DNA of 34,874 bases. It comes from Candidatus Hydrogenedentota bacterium (GTDB lineage Bacteria; Hydrogenedentota; Hydrogenedentia; Hydrogenedentales; CAITNO01). Of this stretch, positions 16,605-24,364 are shown piece by piece (position 1 is the stretch's first letter; the number at the start of each line of letters is the position of its first letter). The stretch covers positions 1 through 34,874 of the forward strand of contig JAKOTZ010000010.1 in NCBI GenBank assembly GCA_029776995.1, written 5' to 3'. Below the pieces are notes generated by a model. That model was given only the letters and a program-made list of their open reading frames with translations. It was not told where the DNA came from and made no database searches. A program made the translations under genes and the position numbers.

Positions 16605-18401
16605 TCAAGCCTCTGCGGAAAGCTGCCGTGCGCGGATTTCCATGGCCTGAGCGGGCATCATATCCCCGCGCTGCCGGGCTCTCCAGGCGCCTTCCTGCCA
16701 GGCCTGCAGCGCACCCTGCCGGTCGCCCGTGGCCAGCAGGCATTCGCCCAGCCTGAGCCAGGCGGCCGAGTACCAGGGATCGATCTCCACCGTCCGCCGC
16801 AGGTACGGCGCGGCTTCTTCCGGTTTTTCCAGGGACAGCAGGGCCGACCCCATGCCCATCAGGGCGACGGTGTCCTCCGGATCATATTCCAGCGCTTCCC
16901 TGAACAGCGTAACCCGTTCTTCCAGTTCCGCGCGGATCCGCCGGGCTTCTTCTTCGTTCCGGGCCTTCCCGACAGGCATGTTCCCGCCCGCGGACCGAGC
17001 CCGCTCCAGGCGCCATGCCAATTCCTTTTCCGCTTCCGCCTCCCGGACATATCCGAGATTCGCCAGGATCAGCGACAGGTTACTGTGCGCCATGACATCT
17101 TCCGGAAAACGGGCCGCCCATCCCCGGGCCACGCGCAGGGCGTCAGGAAATTCCTTCCGCCTGATCAGCAGGACGGTCAGCGCTTCGTAATATTCCGCCT
17201 GCGCGGGATCCAACAGCAGCGCCAGCGCCATCCGGCGCAGAGGCTCCGGATCCGAATCCGAAACGTCCGCCGCGAATATTTCCCGGGCCCGGGCGGCCAT
17301 GTCCGCGGCCCGGCGCTCTCCTCCAGGGAGTTTCCAGACTGGAAGATCCGCCGTCCGCGCATTTCCTAAATCCCGGTGGGGACCGGATGCCTCCCGCAGG
17401 CTGAGCAGGATACCGGGTTGACGGCAGGACCGGTCCATCCAGCAAAGAGTCACAGGATTCGGCGGCACGCCCAAATCAGTTGCCTCATCCGGTGTTATCC
17501 GAATGTGGCGGTGCACCCTTCCCACCGCATCTCCTGCCTCCGTAACCAGGCGAGCGCCCGGCGCAGGCAGTTCATCGAGCCCGTCGGCGCTTTCCCAAAC
17601 CAAAGCCATCAGCCTGCGCCGCACCGTGCCGTAGGCGCGCAGCCGGGCAATGACTTCCTGGCCTGGGAAACAGCCTTTATTCTCTGCCAGCGCGGCCAGA
17701 TCCCATGGGGTTTCCGAGAGGATCACCCCTTCCTCGTCCGGGAACGGATACCCGGCGAGGCAGATCAGCGCGTCCCGGGTATCCGGGCTCAACGGTCGCA
17801 ACCCTGCTTCTGACAGCAGTCCGCACAGCTGTTCGACCGCCTGAGGATCCGTATGGCACAGGAAGAAACCGCTGAGCCCGCCCCATCCGAACCGCCACAG
17901 CAGCCATTCGCCCGAGGCATGGTTAAAGGGCTGCACTGCGGCTTCCCACCCTGCCATACCCGGGATAAGGTCAAAGGGCAGATCCAGAGCCTCGGCCAGG
18001 GCCGCCGCGGACTCCCCTCCGACCACCATCACCACCGGAGGACCGTCACACAGTACCCGGTATGTTACGTCCTCCAGGATCACGTACCGCTCCACCCGGT
18101 CCAGGAAGGACTGTCGGAATCCGGGCGGCACCATGGCCATCACCCCGGACTCCGACGGACTCATCAGAAACAGGCACTCAATTTCGCCTTTCCGGTTCAG
18201 GAAAGCGTTCCAGAGGGATTCCCCGATATCGAGCCTGCGCGCGTCCTGGGTTCCCTGGCGCTGCAACCAGTCCCGGACGTCGCGCCCCTCCAGATGAAAG
18301 AGCGTCCACCCATGATCGGGATAAAACCACGCAGTCCAGGCACGTTCAGGAAGGGGTGACGCAGCCACAGTTCCGCTCCTGAAATTCAAACCGAGCCGCA
18401 C
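16605..18401 (-). CDS. YgfZ-like folate-binding protein fused to a TPR domain
   Basis: The 598-residue product has two parts. Residues about 22-350 resemble YgfZ, a GcvT-fold tetrahydrofolate-binding protein needed for some Fe-S enzymes. It carries the diagnostic K-G-C-F-P-G-Q-E motif at 242-249 with Cys244, followed by R-L-R-A-Y-G-T-V-R-R-R-L. Residues about 375-598 are tetratricopeptide helices (for example V-A-L-M-G-M-G-S-A-L-L-S-L-E-K-P-E-E-A-A-P-Y-L and S-A-A-W-L-R-L-G-E-C-L-L-A-T-G-D-R-Q-G-A). Canonical YgfZ is about 325 residues and lacks TPRs. The start is a GTG at 18401, 18 bases after the A-type carrier gene. The operon context supports a role in Fe-S cluster assembly or repair; the TPR tail may recruit partners. 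Confidence 0.85.
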   Translation of the reverse strand: MRLGLNFRSGTVAASPLPERAWTAWFYPDHGWTLFHLEGRDVRDWLQRQGTQDARRLDIGESLWNAFLNRKGEIECLFLMSPSESGVMAMVPPGFRQSFLDRVERYVILEDVTYRVLCDGPPVVMVVGGESAAALAEALDLPFDLIPGMAGWEAAVQPFNHASGEWLLWRFGWGGLSGFFLCHTDPQAVEQLCGLLSEAGLRPLSPDTRDALICLAGYPFPDEEGVILSETPWDLAALAENKGCFPGQEVIARLRAYGTVRRRLMALVWESADGLDELPAPGARLVTEAGDAVGRVHRHIRITPDEATDLGVPPNPVTLCWMDRSCRQPGILLSLREASGPHRDLGNARTADLPVWKLPGGERRAADMAARAREIFAADVSDSDPEPLRRMALALLLDPAQAEYYEALTVLLIRRKEFPDALRVARGWAARFPEDVMAHSNLSLILANLGYVREAEAEKELAWRLERARSAGGNMPVGKARNEEEARRIRAELEERVTLFREALEYDPEDTVALMGMGSALLSLEKPEEAAPYLRRTVEIDPWYSAAWLRLGECLLATGDRQGALQAWQEGAWRARQRGDMMPAQAMEIRARQLSAEA

Positions 18402-18419
18402 GCGCGCCCGGCGCCGCGC

Positions 18420-18773
18420 TCAAATAGAAAAGGAATCACCGCACCCGCATGTGTTGCGCGCGTTGGGGTTGCTGAACACGAATCCGCGGCCCTTCAATCC
18501 CCCTTCAAAATGTACCCGGATATTTTTCAGGTAAATGACGGATTTCCGGTCCATCAGGAAGGTGACGCCTTCTATTTCAAAGCGGTGGTCCCCCGGCCGT
18601 TCTTCGTCGAAGTCCAGCACATATGAAAAGCCGGAACATCCGCCGCCCCGCACGCCCAGCCGCACGGCCCGCCCGGCATTGGCAGGATCGCGCAGCAATG
18701 TTCTGAACTGTTCAAGCGCTTCAGGGGTCGCGTGGATAAAGGGCTGCTGAGCTGTTCCCAGGGATTCCGTCAT
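18420..18773 (-). CDS. A-type iron-sulfur carrier protein (IscA/SufA/ErpA family)
   Basis: The 117-residue protein has the family's three cysteines in place: Cys46 in G-G-G-C-S-G-F-S-Y, and Cys109 and Cys111 in the C-terminal N-T-C-G-C-G-D-S-F. The core motifs F-E-I-E-G-V and L-K-G-R-G-F-V-F-S-N-P-N-A are also present. A-type carriers receive Fe-S clusters from scaffolds and pass them to apo-enzymes. The ATG overlaps the upstream DUF1858-like gene by 4 bases, and the YgfZ-TPR gene follows, so the three are an operon. Which subfamily (IscA, SufA or ErpA) it belongs to cannot be decided by eye. Confidence 0.95.
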   Translation of the reverse strand: MTESLGTAQQPFIHATPEALEQFRTLLRDPANAGRAVRLGVRGGGCSGFSYVLDFDEERPGDHRFEIEGVTFLMDRKSVIYLKNIRVHFEGGLKGRGFVFSNPNARNTCGCGDSFSI

Positions 18774-19027
18774 GCGCCTGAGGCTCCTCCACCGGCCGCA
18801 GAGCTTTCTCTGGCCACGACGTCCTCAAGCACTTCGAGCAGCACGTTCACATCCACACCGTACGCCGCGCAGACCTGTTCGATCGTTTCGAAATGGCTGA
18901 TCCCGCAGTGCGCGCAGCCGCCAAGGTGGAACGCGGCGAACACTTCGCCTACCCGGGGATGAACCGCCATAGCATCCGCTACGGCCATTTCAGGGGTAAA
19001 ATGTTTTCCGGCTGGGGTTTCGCTCAT
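18770..19027 (-). CDS. DUF1858-like small protein with C-x-x-C
   Basis: The 85-residue protein resembles the DUF1858 / hybrid-cluster-associated disulfide domain: M-A-V-A-D-A-M near the start, then P-R-V-G-E-V-F-A-A-F-H-L-G-G-C-A-H-C-G (Cys38 and Cys41), then an acidic helical C-terminus. Similar domains form the N-terminus of ScdA/RIC di-iron repair proteins and stand alone near redox genes. Role here is unknown, but the C-x-x-C and its place at the head of an Fe-S operon suggest a redox or metal-handling job. GGAGGTT, a strong ribosome binding site, lies upstream of the ATG at 19027. The downstream carrier gene overlaps by 4 bases. Confidence 0.8.
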   Translation of the reverse strand: MSETPAGKHFTPEMAVADAMAVHPRVGEVFAAFHLGGCAHCGISHFETIEQVCAAYGVDVNVLLEVLEDVVARESSAAGGGASGA

Positions 19028-19108
19028 GGTACTAACCTCCGTTCATGGTTTGCTTAACACGTTTTCAGGGCCTGATATTCCAGAAAGATACCGACCGCTG
19101 GGCTTGTA

Positions 19109-19114
19109 TATAAT
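19109..19114 (+). promoter_or_regulatory. Candidate -10 box for the Rieske gene (possible leaderless mRNA)
   Basis: TATAAT at 19109-19114 predicts a transcript start about 7 bases later, essentially at the ATG at 19122. No Shine-Dalgarno sequence lies between them, consistent with a leaderless mRNA. No good -35 hexamer is seen. Confidence 0.4.
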
Positions 19115-19121
19115 ACGCCTT

Positions 19122-19469
19122 ATGCAGTTCGTCCGAATAGCGAGCGTTGATGATTTTAAGAACGCCACCATGAAGGTGTTTCATGTGCTGGGGCGGCATA
19201 TCGGCGTTTTCCGGGAAGCGGATGGCCGGTTCCGGGCGATGGAGATGGGGTGCCGCCACCAGAACGCCGACCTGAGCCAGGGGCAGATCATTAACGGCGT
19301 GGCCGTCTGCCCGCGGCACGGCTGGAAATATGATCTGCGCACCGGCCAGTGCCTCTGGGGTTCTCCCGCTCCGCTTCGGGAACACGCGTGCCGGGTGGAG
19401 AACCGCCAGATTCTTGTATCGCTGACCCCTGTCATGCCGGAAGAACCATCGGAACCCCCTCATGCGTGA
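19122..19469 (+). CDS. Rieske [2Fe-2S] ferredoxin-like protein
   Basis: The 115-residue protein is a single Rieske domain. The two cluster-binding motifs are C-R-H (Cys44, His46) and C-P-R-H (Cys63, His66), 16 residues apart, as in small Rieske ferredoxins such as NirD or BphA3-like proteins. It would carry electrons to a partner oxygenase or reductase, which is not in the window. The ATG at 19122 is chosen because the family starts with V-R-I-A-S-V-D-D-F; an in-frame ATG at 19026 would add 32 residues that look like translated intergenic sequence. It is divergent from the Fe-S assembly operon and overlaps the glycosyltransferase start by 8 bases, so it may be co-transcribed with the latter. 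Confidence 0.9.
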   Translation: MQFVRIASVDDFKNATMKVFHVLGRHIGVFREADGRFRAMEMGCRHQNADLSQGQIINGVAVCPRHGWKYDLRTGQCLWGSPAPLREHACRVENRQILVSLTPVMPEEPSEPPHA

Positions 19470-20610
19470 CGTTCCGAATCCGCAAAAGCCCTGGGTCTTC
19501 CTGTGCGGAGACACGCTTCGCAACGCCGGTATCCGCCATCGGGCCTGGCTGTTCGCCCGGGCGCTGGAAACCGCGGGAGAATCCTGCCGCGTGTGCCTTC
19601 CCGCCGAACCGGAAGAGCGGATCCGCCTCTGGGAACAGGGCAATCGTTTTGACAAGGCGGTATATCTGGCACGGTGCTGGCTCAGGCTGCTGCTGGCGCT
19701 CCGTCATGTTCCCGGGGCCCGGGCTGTCTTTATACGGGGACGGCTGTTTCCTTACGGTCCGCCTCTGCTGGAATGGCTGGCCGGCCTGCTCAATCCACGC
19801 ATCATGTTCGACGTGGATGACGCGGTGTGGGAGCCTCCCGCTTTTGTGTCCAGTCCGTTTGTCCGATTCCAGGACCGGAAATGGGCGGCCAGGATGTGCC
19901 GGATTTCCCGGGTGGCCATTGCCGGCAACCGGCTGATCGCGGCATACCTGCGGGACCATGGCGGGCGCGGAGTACGCGTTATTCCAACCTGCGCCGATAT
20001 GGAACGTTTTCCTGTCCGGGAGCGCTCCACCAAAAAGCCCGGGGAGCCCATCATCGTGGGATGGATCGGCAGCCGGGACAACCTGGGATATCTGCGGAGC
20101 GTGGGAGACGCGCTGGCCAGAACGGCACAGCGCTACCCGATCCGCCTGCTGGCGGTCAGCAACGGCCATTTTGAATGGCCGGGACTGGAAGTGGAAAACC
20201 GTCCCTGGTCGCTGGAACGGGAGGCCGACGACCTGCATGAAATGGACATCGGCATCATGCCGCTGGACGACACGCCCAGGGCCCGCGGGAAATGCGCCTT
20301 CAAAGCCCTGCTCTGCATGGCGGCCGGCATGCCTGTTATCCTTTCTCCGGTGGGCATGAACCGGGAGGTGGTGGAACACGGCCAAAGCGGTTTTCTGGCG
20401 GCCACACCCGAAGAATGGGAGCGGTATCTGGAGACGCTTTGCGGGGATGCGGCACTGCGCGCGGAGATGGGCCGGCGCGCCCGGGACCGGATTGAACGGG
20501 ATTACTCGATCCACGCGCACCTCCCCCGTTTCCACGAAGCCCTTCGCGAAACTGCCGGCGAATTGCCCGTCAAGGAAGAATGGGATGGCCTGGCTTCCCC
20601 TGCACAATGA
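19462..20610 (+). CDS. Glycosyltransferase family 4-like protein
   Basis: The 382-residue protein has a GT-B layout. An N-terminal half contains R-G-R-L-F-P-Y-G, D-V-D-D-A-V-W and G-N-R-L-I-A-A-Y-L. The C-terminal Rossmann half starts I-I-V-G-W-I-G-S-R-D-N-L and carries D-D-L-H-E-M-D-I-G-I-M-P-L, then G-K-C-A-F-K-A-L-L-C-M-A-A-G-M-P-V-I-L-S, the nucleotide-sugar binding motif typical of GT4. It probably transfers a sugar in surface polysaccharide or glycolipid synthesis; donor and acceptor are unknown. No other polysaccharide genes flank it. It overlaps the Rieske gene by 8 bases and the next gene by 26, suggesting coupled translation. Confidence 0.85.
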   Translation: MRDVPNPQKPWVFLCGDTLRNAGIRHRAWLFARALETAGESCRVCLPAEPEERIRLWEQGNRFDKAVYLARCWLRLLLALRHVPGARAVFIRGRLFPYGPPLLEWLAGLLNPRIMFDVDDAVWEPPAFVSSPFVRFQDRKWAARMCRISRVAIAGNRLIAAYLRDHGGRGVRVIPTCADMERFPVRERSTKKPGEPIIVGWIGSRDNLGYLRSVGDALARTAQRYPIRLLAVSNGHFEWPGLEVENRPWSLEREADDLHEMDIGIMPLDDTPRARGKCAFKALLCMAAGMPVILSPVGMNREVVEHGQSGFLAATPEEWERYLETLCGDAALRAEMGRRARDRIERDYSIHAHLPRFHEALRETAGELPVKEEWDGLASPAQ

Positions 20611-21643
20611 ACTGGAAAAGGCGCTGGCCGAAGAATGGCTGTCGTACCTGGATGAAGGCGGCCTGCTGGGCGGGACTGCCTACCGGGAAACGTTCGGCGC
20701 GTTTTCAAATGCCAGCAGCGGCGCCCTCTTTTATTCCGCTCTGGCCCGGCTGTGTACAGGCGCTTTCCGGGTATTCACGCTCAGCCAAATGGATGCCTGG
20801 CGGGAACGCGGCCTGCTGTTCGCCGACGATCTTCTGAAAATGCCCCGGGAAACAGCCTCGAACCTGTCGATCGCGGACTTGTCCGCTGTTCAACGGGCGT
20901 TCCAGTCGGCCTGGACGGTATCCGGCGAACCCGTATGGCGTTCCGCCGCACTGCGCCAGGCGGATGCTTTACGGGACCGACTGCGCGGCATGGCCCCCCA
21001 GCCGACCGAGGGCAACCTGGAACCCCGCGCCAACCTGCTGGGCGCGGCCTGCCAACTGGCAAAAACCGCATCCGCCTGCGGCGACGAAGACCTGCTTTCC
21101 TGGCTCAGGCAGGTAGTCCAGGACCACCTGCCTGACGCGGAAGCGCTGTTTTCCCGCGCGGGGCTTTCTGATGGCATGCCCGATGAAGCCACTGTCCGGC
21201 GGATATACCACACATCTCGCATGTTGAGGACCCTGATCGAGCTGGATGGGTGTATCCCTGAACTGGATATCGCGGCGCGGCTGCCTGAACTGTATAAAAT
21301 TTTTCGCGAACAGACCGACCACCCCCCCCATGCGGCCGCCCAGCGGCAATGTCGGAAAAATGTTTCATTCGCGGCCGCCTGGATAACCGCCTGGCTCGAA
21401 GCCACGGTATGCCATGCCGCCATGATCGAGCGGTTTCCCGCGGCTGCCCGGCCGGCATGGATGGGACTGCGGGACCTGTGGTGGTACTGGCGCGACCCCG
21501 ACACCTGGTGGCTTATCCCGCCGGCAGCGCGGCATAAAAGGCCCCTTCCCCCCGACGTCGCGCTGACCGTATCGCAGTTATACGAAGGGCTTCCCGTGTA
21601 TCTGCAGGGCATGCGGCACTGTACCCAGCCCCTGTTCGAGTAA
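20585..21643 (+). CDS. Unrecognised helical protein coupled to the glycosyltransferase
   Basis: I do not recognise this 352-residue protein. It is largely alpha-helical and soluble, without signal peptide or membrane span. Notable segments are R-E-T-F-G-A-F-S-N-A-S-S-G-A-L-F-Y near the N-terminus, a central helix-rich region with scattered Cys, and a Trp-rich stretch near 300 (W-M-G-L-R-D-L-W-W-Y-W-R-D-P-D-T-W-W). Paired-helix spacing would fit an alpha/alpha barrel, as in some carbohydrate-active proteins, but no catalytic motif is visible. The start at 20585 has AAGGAAG 5 bases upstream; earlier in-frame starts lie deep inside the glycosyltransferase gene. The 26-base overlap with that gene suggests they act together. 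Confidence 0.75.
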   Translation: MAWLPLHNELEKALAEEWLSYLDEGGLLGGTAYRETFGAFSNASSGALFYSALARLCTGAFRVFTLSQMDAWRERGLLFADDLLKMPRETASNLSIADLSAVQRAFQSAWTVSGEPVWRSAALRQADALRDRLRGMAPQPTEGNLEPRANLLGAACQLAKTASACGDEDLLSWLRQVVQDHLPDAEALFSRAGLSDGMPDEATVRRIYHTSRMLRTLIELDGCIPELDIAARLPELYKIFREQTDHPPHAAAQRQCRKNVSFAAAWITAWLEATVCHAAMIERFPAAARPAWMGLRDLWWYWRDPDTWWLIPPAARHKRPLPPDVALTVSQLYEGLPVYLQGMRHCTQPLFE

Positions 21644-21715
21644 CAGCGCGCGCCCTTAAAACGGTATACTGATAGCAGTTGGCAATTCCGCACGCATTAC
21701 CGGGAGGATCCGATC

Positions 21716-22048
21716 ATGCTGAAAGGGCTTGGTGATCTGGGTAAGCTGGGCGCTGTACTCAAGCAGGCCATGGAAATGAAGCAGCGCATTGAAGAGCTGC
21801 GCGCGCGCCTTGCCCAGGAAACCATGGAAGGCAGCGCGGGCGGCGGCGCGGTCCGGGTGGTCGTGAACGGCGCCCTGGAGATCCAGTCGCTGGTTATCGA
21901 CCCGGAACTGTGCAATCCGGATGACCTTCCGCTGCTCCAGGAAATGATTATCGGCGCCGTCAACGATGCCGTGCGCAAGATGCAGGCCCATATTAAAGAA
22001 CGCATGACTGAAATTGCGGGTATCGCGGATATCCCCGGGCTGGTTTGA
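21716..22048 (+). CDS. YbaB/EbfC family nucleoid-associated protein
   Basis: The 110-residue protein matches YbaB/EbfC: G-D-L-G-K-L-G-A-V-L-K-Q-A-M-E-M-K-Q-R-I-E-E-L (amphipathic dimerisation helix), then G-G-G-A-V-R-V-V-V-N-G-A-L-E-I-Q-S-L-V-I-D-P-E-L and a C-terminal helix. The dimer binds DNA with tweezer-like arms and acts as a global nucleoid factor. It is usually next to dnaX and recR; here it is followed by fmt with a 2-base gap. GGGAGG precedes the ATG. TATACT at 21665-21670 might be a -10 element, but no -35 is clear. Confidence 0.92.
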   Translation: MLKGLGDLGKLGAVLKQAMEMKQRIEELRARLAQETMEGSAGGGAVRVVVNGALEIQSLVIDPELCNPDDLPLLQEMIIGAVNDAVRKMQAHIKERMTEIAGIADIPGLV

Positions 22049-22050
22049 TC

Positions 22051-23028
22051 ATGCTCCGAACCGTTTTCTTTGGAACACCTGAACTGGCCGTTCCCTCGCT
22101 CGAAAGGGCTGCTTCGACTACAAACCTGCTGGCGGTTGTAACACAGCCGGACCGCCCGCGCGGACGCGGCCTCAAACCGGAACCGCCTCCCGTAAAACGC
22201 TGGGCTGAAACACACGGAATTCCCGTGCTGCAGCCCACTAAAATCAATGACGGGACCCTGGAACAACAGCTGAGAGACCTGCAGCCGGACCTTTGCCTCA
22301 TGGCCGCCTATGGACGGCTGCTGAAACAGCCCCTGCTGGACGTGCCGCCCCTGGGCTGGCTGAATGTCCACCCCAGCCTGCTTCCCCGCTGGCGGGGGCC
22401 ATCTCCCATCCAGACCGCCATCCTGGAGGGAGACCCGGTAACAGGCGTTACCATCATGCGGGTCGCGCTGGAGATGGATGCCGGCGATATCGTACTCCAG
22501 GAATCTGTGCCGATCGGCCCGGAAGAAACGGCCGGGGAGTTAACCGAGCGGTTGGCTGAACTGGGAGCCGCGCTGCTGGAAAAAGCCATCCACATGGCCG
22601 AAGCGGGCACAATCGCCGCCACGCCCCAAAATCACGCGGAGGCGGTATACTGCCGGCTGTTCGAAAAGAAAGATGGGCGTATCCGCTGGTCCGATCCTGC
22701 CGTTCGGATCCATAATCTGGTCCGAGCGGCAAACCCCTGGCCCACGGCGTACTGCCTGTTCCGCGGCGAGCTGTTCAAGATTCTCAAGACGTCCGTTGTG
22801 GCTGAACCTGCCGGCGCGGAACCGGGCGTGATCACGGCCGTGGAAAAAAAACGCCTCCTTGTGGCAACCGGCGAAGGGACATTGGCCATCTTCCGGGCGC
22901 AGCTTCCAGGACGAAAACCGCTGGATATGGAAGCCTTCCTGCCCGGAGCGCGCGTCAGGGCTGGAGAACGGTTTACGGAAGTTCCGGAACCGCCCGGCGA
23001 CTCCACGGGAGGCGGCAACCTTGAGTAA
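22051..23028 (+). CDS. fmt: Methionyl-tRNA formyltransferase
   Basis: Fmt formylates initiator Met-tRNA using 10-formyl-tetrahydrofolate. The 325-residue protein starts M-L-R-T-V-F-F-G-T-P-E-L-A-V-P-S-L and has R-P-R-G-R-G-L-K-P. The catalytic Asn/His are in L-N-V-H-P-S-L-L-P-R-W-R-G-P-S-P-I-Q, and the catalytic Asp is in M-D-A-G-D-I-V-L. The C-terminal tRNA-binding domain begins near R-I-R-W-S-D-P-A. The ATG at 22051 follows the ybaB stop by two bases. Unlike the common def-fmt pair, no peptide deformylase gene is adjacent. It is followed by rsmB with an 8-base overlap, as in many genomes. Confidence 0.97.
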   Translation: MLRTVFFGTPELAVPSLERAASTTNLLAVVTQPDRPRGRGLKPEPPPVKRWAETHGIPVLQPTKINDGTLEQQLRDLQPDLCLMAAYGRLLKQPLLDVPPLGWLNVHPSLLPRWRGPSPIQTAILEGDPVTGVTIMRVALEMDAGDIVLQESVPIGPEETAGELTERLAELGAALLEKAIHMAEAGTIAATPQNHAEAVYCRLFEKKDGRIRWSDPAVRIHNLVRAANPWPTAYCLFRGELFKILKTSVVAEPAGAEPGVITAVEKKRLLVATGEGTLAIFRAQLPGRKPLDMEAFLPGARVRAGERFTEVPEPPGDSTGGGNLE

Positions 23029-24364
23029 AGTCGATCCGGTTCGTGACGCCGCGATAGATGTGCTGACGCGGGTATGGGATAGAGGTGTCCATCTTGACGT
23101 CTCCCTGGACATCACGCTGAGGCGGCGGGGAGCCGCGCTCAGCGCCCGGGGACGGCGTTTCCTGACCCATCTCTGTTACCAGTCCTGCCGATGGCGCCGC
23201 CTGGCCGACTACGTACTGAGCTCCGCCTGTGAACAGCCGCTCGACCGCCTCCCGCTGGCCGTCCTGATTATCCTGCGGATGGCAGTGACCCAGATGTACT
23301 TCTCCGAAACGGTGCATCGCGCGGCGGCCGTGTCTACTTCGGTGGACCTCGCCCGGAAACGGGGTCACGCGGGGCTGGCCCGGCTGGTAAATGCCGTGCT
23401 TCGCCGAATCCCGGACCAACTCGAGGATGTGCCGTTCCCTGATCCAACATCCAATGCGCTGGAATACCTGCGGTTGCGGTGGTCGCTTCCCCGTTGGCTG
23501 GTCCGTCTCTGGATAGGCCAATACGGCCCGGATACGGCGGCCGCGCTGTGCGAACAGGTTAACCGGGAATCCCCCCTTTTTCTGCGCGTCCGTCCGCGCG
23601 CCGCGGAACAGGATGCGGTAATCCGACAGCTGGGGCGTCACGGGTTCCAGGTAATCTCATGTCCGGAATATCCCGGATTCCTGCGGGTAGGCGCGGCCGG
23701 TGACCTTGGATCCCTTGCCGCTTTGCGTTCAGGCGCGGTCCGGGTCCAGAACCCTGCTTCCGCCCTGCCCCCGCGTTTGCTGGATCCCCAGCCGGGCGAA
23801 CGGATCCTGGACCTTTGCGCGGCGCCGGGAACCAAGACCCTTGAAATCTGTGACCTTTGCGGCGCCCCCATGAGCATCATGGCCGCGGACCCGGATGCGG
23901 GACGGCTGAACCGGCTGATCGCCACTCTGGAAATTACCGGTGAAAAACGGGTTTTTCCGGTTCTGGCAGACGGCCTGCGCCCACCCTTTTCACCGGGCTC
24001 TTTTGACGCGGTACTCGTGGACGCACCATGTTCAGGGTTGGGCACGCTGCGGCACAACCCGGATATCCGCGACAGGCTGCGTCCCGAGGATATCGACCGC
24101 CTGGCCGCCCTGCAGCGCGATCTTTTGCGTTCGGCCGCATCGCTTTGCAAAAATGGAGGCCGGGTGGTTTATTCTGTCTGTACATTCACCCCTCAGGAAA
24201 CCCGGGATATCACGGCGTTTGCCGTGTCGGAACTGCGCCTGGAGCCGGAATCAGGACCGGAGTCACTGGAACCTTGGAAAATCAAAACGGGACAGTACCA
24301 GACCAGCCCCCTCGACGAGGCGCTGGACGGTTTCTATTTGACGCGTTTTCGAAAGCGGTGTTAG
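23021..24364 (+). CDS. rsmB: 16S rRNA (cytosine-967-C5)-methyltransferase RsmB
   Basis: The 447-residue protein has the N-terminal NusB-like RNA-binding domain (R-D-A-A-I-D-V-L-T-R-V, then L-V-N-A-V-L-R-R-I) and a C-terminal Rossmann methyltransferase. SAM motif I is I-L-D-L-C-A-A-P-G-T-K-T. The two catalytic cysteines are in V-D-A-P-C-S-G-L-G-T-L-R-H-N-P-D and V-Y-S-V-C-T-F. The start is taken as the TTG at 23021, because GGGAGG lies 7 bases upstream and the domain begins at once; longer reading would overlap fmt by more than 150 bases. It overlaps fmt by 8 bases and the PASTA gene by 7. It ends in TAG, so amber is a working stop here. Confidence 0.95.
   Translation: MSKVDPVRDAAIDVLTRVWDRGVHLDVSLDITLRRRGAALSARGRRFLTHLCYQSCRWRRLADYVLSSACEQPLDRLPLAVLIILRMAVTQMYFSETVHRAAAVSTSVDLARKRGHAGLARLVNAVLRRIPDQLEDVPFPDPTSNALEYLRLRWSLPRWLVRLWIGQYGPDTAAALCEQVNRESPLFLRVRPRAAEQDAVIRQLGRHGFQVISCPEYPGFLRVGAAGDLGSLAALRSGAVRVQNPASALPPRLLDPQPGERILDLCAAPGTKTLEICDLCGAPMSIMAADPDAGRLNRLIATLEITGEKRVFPVLADGLRPPFSPGSFDAVLVDAPCSGLGTLRHNPDIRDRLRPEDIDRLAALQRDLLRSAASLCKNGGRVVYSVCTFTPQETRDITAFAVSELRLEPESGPESLEPWKIKTGQYQTSPLDEALDGFYLTRFRKRC

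Noticed and set aside
21642-21670. Promoter for ybaB around TATACT 21665-21670
   Set aside because: The -10 looks acceptable, but no -35 hexamer is found at 16-18 bases, so it is only mentioned with the gene.
24028-24357. Long upstream extension of the PASTA protein
   Set aside because: It would overlap the conserved catalytic part of rsmB; the membrane helix and domains begin right after the GTG at 24358.
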